Shown piece after piece: positions 60,846 to 64,000 of a stretch of 64,000 bases of DNA. A program made the translations under genes and the position numbers. This DNA is from Alteromonas oceanisediminis (GTDB lineage Bacteria; Pseudomonadota; Gammaproteobacteria; Enterobacterales; Alteromonadaceae). Under the pieces are notes generated by a model. That model had not been told where the DNA came from and did not search any database. It saw nothing but the letters and a program-made list of their open reading frames with translations. Location of the stretch: positions 248,001 to 312,000 of the forward strand of contig NZ_JAHCTA010000003.1 in assembly GCF_018474025.1 (NCBI RefSeq), given 5' to 3'. Position 1 is the first letter of the stretch, and each line of letters starts with the position of its first letter.

Positions 60846-62540
60846 CTAAAATCCGGCTGCATGACCATCCTTTCGAGATTCAGAAGCGCCATAGTATACA
60901 CCGGTTTTAAGATCACGCATGATCGCCTGATAACCGCCAAAAGCCCCCGGCGCATCACGTAGTACGTGAGCACGATCTGTCAGCCCTCGCCTTACCAAAG
61001 ACGAGAAGCCAGATTCTAAACTGACATAACCACCGTCTTTCATCTTGTGACCGGTCGGCTCACTTGACCCGCTATGCAAAATGCGTGGTGCATCGCCAGC
61101 TTCTTGCAAGTTCATGCCGAAATCAATCATGTTAACCACAATTTGAGCATGCATTTGCGGTTGCGTGCCGCCCCCCATCACACCAAAACTCATGAATGGT
61201 TTGCCATTGCGGGTGATAAATGCCGGAATAATGGTGTGAAACGGGCGCTTGTTGGGTGCAAAAACATTAGCGTGACCGGCTTCCAGACTGAATGACTCAC
61301 CACGATTCTGTAGCACGAAACCTAAGTCTGGCGGGATCATTCCCGAGCCCATGCCACGGTAATTGCTCTGGATCAGAGACACCATATTGCCTTGCTGATC
61401 AGCAACGGTGAGGTAAATTGTATCGCCTTCATAAGCTCCGGCTTCATAACGCGCAGCCGCTTTGTTAGGATCGATCAGCGCGCGACGCTGCTTGGCGTAA
61501 TCTTTCGACAACAGAAAGTCGACCGGCGTAGCCGAGAATTCTGGATCGGCGTAATATTTCGCCCGATCTTCAAATGCCAACTTTTTTGCCTCAACAAACG
61601 TGTGCACATACTCAGCGCTGTTTAAGCCCATACTTTCAATATCGTACTGCTCCAGCACGTTGAGTATTTGCAATGCGGCGATTCCCTGACCATTGGGCGG
61701 TAGTTCCCATACATCATAACCACGGTAATTGGTAGAGACCGGCTCAACCCAGTTTGACTGATGCGCGGCAAGATCGTCGTAGCTGAGAAACCCGCCCTGC
61801 GCTTCTACATGAGCCGCAATCGCTCTGGCGATATCGCCTTTATAAAACGCATCACGCCCCCCTGTAGCAATTTTTTCATACGTGGCGGCAAGATGCGGGT
61901 TAGCAAAGATTTCGCCTTTTTTGGGTACATCGCCCGTGGGCATAAAGACGTCAGCAAAATTAGGGTACTCACCAATGCGTTTCTTATTCAGCTGAAAATA
62001 ATAGGCTATGACTTCAGAGACCGGAAAACCCTCGCGTGCATACGTGATGGCAGGGGCTAAAATAGCTGTCATCGGAATGCTGCCGAAACGTTCATGTAAC
62101 ATGAACCACCCATCCACAGCACCGGGTACCGACACCGGCAGCGCACCAAATGAGGGAATTTTCGTCATGTCTTGCTGCTTGAAATAATCCAAGGTCAGTG
62201 ATTGTGGCGATCGGCCAGATGCATTTAGGCCGTAAAGCTGTTTAGTTTGGGCATCCCAAACGATTGCAAACAAATCGCCACCAATACCACAGCCTGTCGG
62301 TTCAACTAAGCCAAGCATTGCATTTGCCGCAATGGCCGCATCAACGGCATTGCCGCCGCGCTTCATTACGTCGAGCGCGACTTGCGTTGCTAACGGTTGA
62401 CTGGTTGCTGCCATGGCATTGCTGGCTAACACTTCTGAACGCGTTGCGAACGGTTGCCCGGTTATCCGATCATAGGCTGATGCAAACGGAACACACAGGA
62501 GTAAACACAAAAATGGTACGGTAAGTTTCATAGCAATCAC
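60846..62540 (-). CDS. ggt: Gamma-glutamyltransferase (Ntn-hydrolase)
   Basis: A 564-residue periplasmic or secreted glutathione hydrolase/transpeptidase proenzyme. Signal peptide at about 4-22 (FLCLLLCVPFASA). The large subunit starts around RSEVLASNAMAATSQPLAT. Autocleavage is expected before Thr374 in GDTIYLTV, which becomes the nucleophile; the second Thr of the usual TT pair is Ile. SNYRGMGSGM and LQNRGESFSL line the active site, and KRPFHTIIP is conserved. The pattern is closer to the YwrD-like branch than to E. coli Ggt. Upstream partner of the DyP-like gene. Confidence 0.92.
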   Translation of the reverse strand: MIAMKLTVPFLCLLLCVPFASAYDRITGQPFATRSEVLASNAMAATSQPLATQVALDVMKRGGNAVDAAIAANAMLGLVEPTGCGIGGDLFAIVWDAQTKQLYGLNASGRSPQSLTLDYFKQQDMTKIPSFGALPVSVPGAVDGWFMLHERFGSIPMTAILAPAITYAREGFPVSEVIAYYFQLNKKRIGEYPNFADVFMPTGDVPKKGEIFANPHLAATYEKIATGGRDAFYKGDIARAIAAHVEAQGGFLSYDDLAAHQSNWVEPVSTNYRGYDVWELPPNGQGIAALQILNVLEQYDIESMGLNSAEYVHTFVEAKKLAFEDRAKYYADPEFSATPVDFLLSKDYAKQRRALIDPNKAAARYEAGAYEGDTIYLTVADQQGNMVSLIQSNYRGMGSGMIPPDLGFVLQNRGESFSLEAGHANVFAPNKRPFHTIIPAFITRNGKPFMSFGVMGGGTQPQMHAQIVVNMIDFGMNLQEAGDAPRILHSGSSEPTGHKMKDGGYVSLESGFSSLVRRGLTDRAHVLRDAPGAFGGYQAIMRDLKTGVYYGASESRKDGHAAGF

Positions 62541-62620
62541 TCTTTGGGCAACCCGCTAGACAGCGAATGGTCAATGTTGTGATTGTCAGAATAGCAAAAG
62601 GCTGTTTCGTAAAACAGCAA

Positions 62621-62645
62621 TAAAAAAGCCCCGCTGTGCGGGGCC
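62621..62645 (-). terminator. Rho-independent terminator after amtB
   Basis: GCCCCGC-tgt-GCGGGGC stem with a six-base T-tract on the minus strand. It ends amtB transcription about 100 bases past the stop. A smaller stem GCTGTTT/AAACAGC follows at 62601-62617. Confidence 0.88.
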
Positions 62646-62749
62646 AACATCAGTGATCAGGCATTATTATCGTTTTTATACTGAGCGGCTTCGACCCGCT
62701 AGCGTTTGCCTGTCTAACTTCTTTTTTGTTGTCGCATTCAATAGCAAAC

Positions 62750-63988
62750 TTAGCTGCGACCGCTGGTGAATTCAGGGTAAGCTTCTAAGCCACACTCACT
62801 GATATCCACACCTTCAAACTCTTCTTCCTCAGTAACGCGAACCCCAATGATGGCTTTGATAATGAGCCAGACAACGAAGCTTGTGACAAATACCCAAACA
62901 AAGATGGTGAGTGCACCAATTAGCTGCCCTGAGAAGGAAACATCTGCATTGGTGATCGGCACCAGTAGAAGGCCCAACAGACCAACAACACCGTGAACCG
63001 AAATAGCGCCTACCGGGTCATCAATTTTCAGCTTATCTAAAGTGACTATGCTAAATACTACTAGCAACCCACCCAGCGCACCGAACGCGGTCGCCTCGAT
63101 TGGCGTTGGCGTAGACGGCTCAGCCGTAATTGCTACCAGTCCGGCCAAAGCGCCATTCAACGCCATGGTCAAGTCCGCTTTGCGGAACATGAGTCGCGCA
63201 AGGATCAGTGCAGCGACTAAGCCACCGGCTGCGGCTGCGTTGGTGTTCAAAAAGACCACCGCAACGCTGTTCGCACTTTCGACCGAGGCAGTCGCTAAAA
63301 CGGAGCCACCGTTGAAACCAAACCATCCCATCCACAAGATAAAGGTACCCAGTGTGGCTAGCGGTAAGTTCGCACCAGGAATAGCGTTGATTTTACCATC
63401 TTTACCATACTTACCTTTACGAGCACCTAAGATGAGTACGCCTGCCAAAGCCGCTGCGGCACCTGCCATGTGGACAATACCCGAACCGGCAAAGTCACTA
63501 AAACCAAGATCGCCTAACGTATAAAGGCCGAAGACAGATTGTCCGCCCCACGTCCATGAACCTTCCATGGGGTAGATAAAGCCGGTCATGACGACGGCGA
63601 ACAATAAAAATGCCCATAGCTTCATGCGCTCAGCAACGGCTCCGGAGACAATTGACATGGCAGTCGCAACAAATACAACTTGGAAGAAGAAGTCAGCCGA
63701 AGGGGCGTAGGTTGCCGGATCTTCAGCAACACCTGTTGCGCCATCAGCCATCAGTCCGTTCAACAAGAAACCGCCGTCGTACATAATGGCGTAGCCGCAC
63801 ACCATGTACATGATGCAAGCGATTGCATACAGGGCGACGTTTTTAGTTAAGATCTCTGTGGTATTTTTCGTACGTACGAGGCCTGCTTCAAGCATCGCAA
63901 AACCGGCCGCCATCCACATCACGAGGGCGCCGCAAATTAAAAAGTAAAAGGTATCGAGTGCATACCCTAGTTCAAATGTGATTTCCAT
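62750..63988 (-). CDS. amtB: Ammonium transporter
   Basis: A 412-residue Amt/Rh channel with eleven TM helices. Pore residues are recognisable: the Trp of SWTWGG, the first pore His in SGIVHMAGAAAALAG and the second in ISVHGVVGLLG; YPMEGSWTWGGQ is the family signature. The cytoplasmic tail EEEEFEGVDISECGLEAYPEF is the usual PII/GlnK-interacting end. The ATG lies 12 bases from the window edge; a glnK gene may precede it outside. Confidence 0.95.
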   Translation of the reverse strand: MEITFELGYALDTFYFLICGALVMWMAAGFAMLEAGLVRTKNTTEILTKNVALYAIACIMYMVCGYAIMYDGGFLLNGLMADGATGVAEDPATYAPSADFFFQVVFVATAMSIVSGAVAERMKLWAFLLFAVVMTGFIYPMEGSWTWGGQSVFGLYTLGDLGFSDFAGSGIVHMAGAAAALAGVLILGARKGKYGKDGKINAIPGANLPLATLGTFILWMGWFGFNGGSVLATASVESANSVAVVFLNTNAAAAGGLVAALILARLMFRKADLTMALNGALAGLVAITAEPSTPTPIEATAFGALGGLLVVFSIVTLDKLKIDDPVGAISVHGVVGLLGLLLVPITNADVSFSGQLIGALTIFVWVFVTSFVVWLIIKAIIGVRVTEEEEFEGVDISECGLEAYPEFTSGRS

Positions 63989-64000
63989 TAGTGTGTTCTC

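Overview
The window looks like a chromosomal segment of a marine gammaproteobacterium, most probably in the Alteromonadales (Alteromonas/Aestuariibacter-like). This is inferred from protein families and gene order: ponA divergent from pilMNOPQ, then aroK-aroB-damX-dam and rpe-trpS; argCBFGH followed by argA; astC-astA-astD with a DUF1338 gene; and DUF2982/DUF2970 proteins. Coding density is high. I see no rRNA, tRNA, CRISPR array, prophage or complete insertion sequence. Nearly everything is core metabolism and envelope biology.

Layout. Positions 1-8465: secB-gpsA, a lone FimT/GspH minor pilin, trmL, the remnant of a GH13 alpha-glucosidase, a Cpx-type envelope stress system (cpxR-cpxA with a lysophospholipase-like gene behind it, and a divergent tandem-domain CpxP), then mgsA with a kelch-repeat protein. 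8466-15597: a complete N-acetylglutamate-to-arginine block (argC, B, F, G, H, A). Its leader has tandem ARG-box-like sites, a small ORF ending in Arg-Arg and a terminator-like hairpin. 15707-23076: a small membrane protein, a 258-bp nested inverted-repeat element, a tautomerase, a GST-like protein, an MBL-fold hydrolase, malic enzyme and PBP1A. 23285-32025: pilMNOPQ, aroK, aroB, damX, dam. 32037-37211: small membrane/secreted proteins, a TIGR02001 outer-membrane protein, rpe, trpS, pabA, an HDOD protein. 37563-42151: the arginine succinyltransferase (AST) catabolic genes astC-astA-astD-DUF1338.

42246-64000: a lipoprotein, ahpC-ahpF, parC, a BarA-like hybrid kinase with a 7TMR-DISM sensor, DUF2982 with a 40-residue membrane protein translated into it, an RND pump with its adaptor behind two palindromic operators, pyrB, hemL, a class III nucleotide cyclase, a DyP-family heme protein, ggt and amtB.

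Arginine is the recurring theme: synthesis (arg block), degradation (ast block), and carbamoyl-phosphate use by both argF and pyrB. The envelope is the second: Cpx, SecB, PBP1A, type IV pilus, DamX and RND efflux.

The observations most worth following are: (1) the attenuator-like leader of argC; (2) the nested, apex-complementary hairpin element at 16226-16483; (3) a DyP-family protein that keeps the heme-ligating His but has lost both distal catalytic residues; (4) near-identical operator palindromes before the ast operon and the RND pump. No single locus is convincingly a new defence or mobile system.
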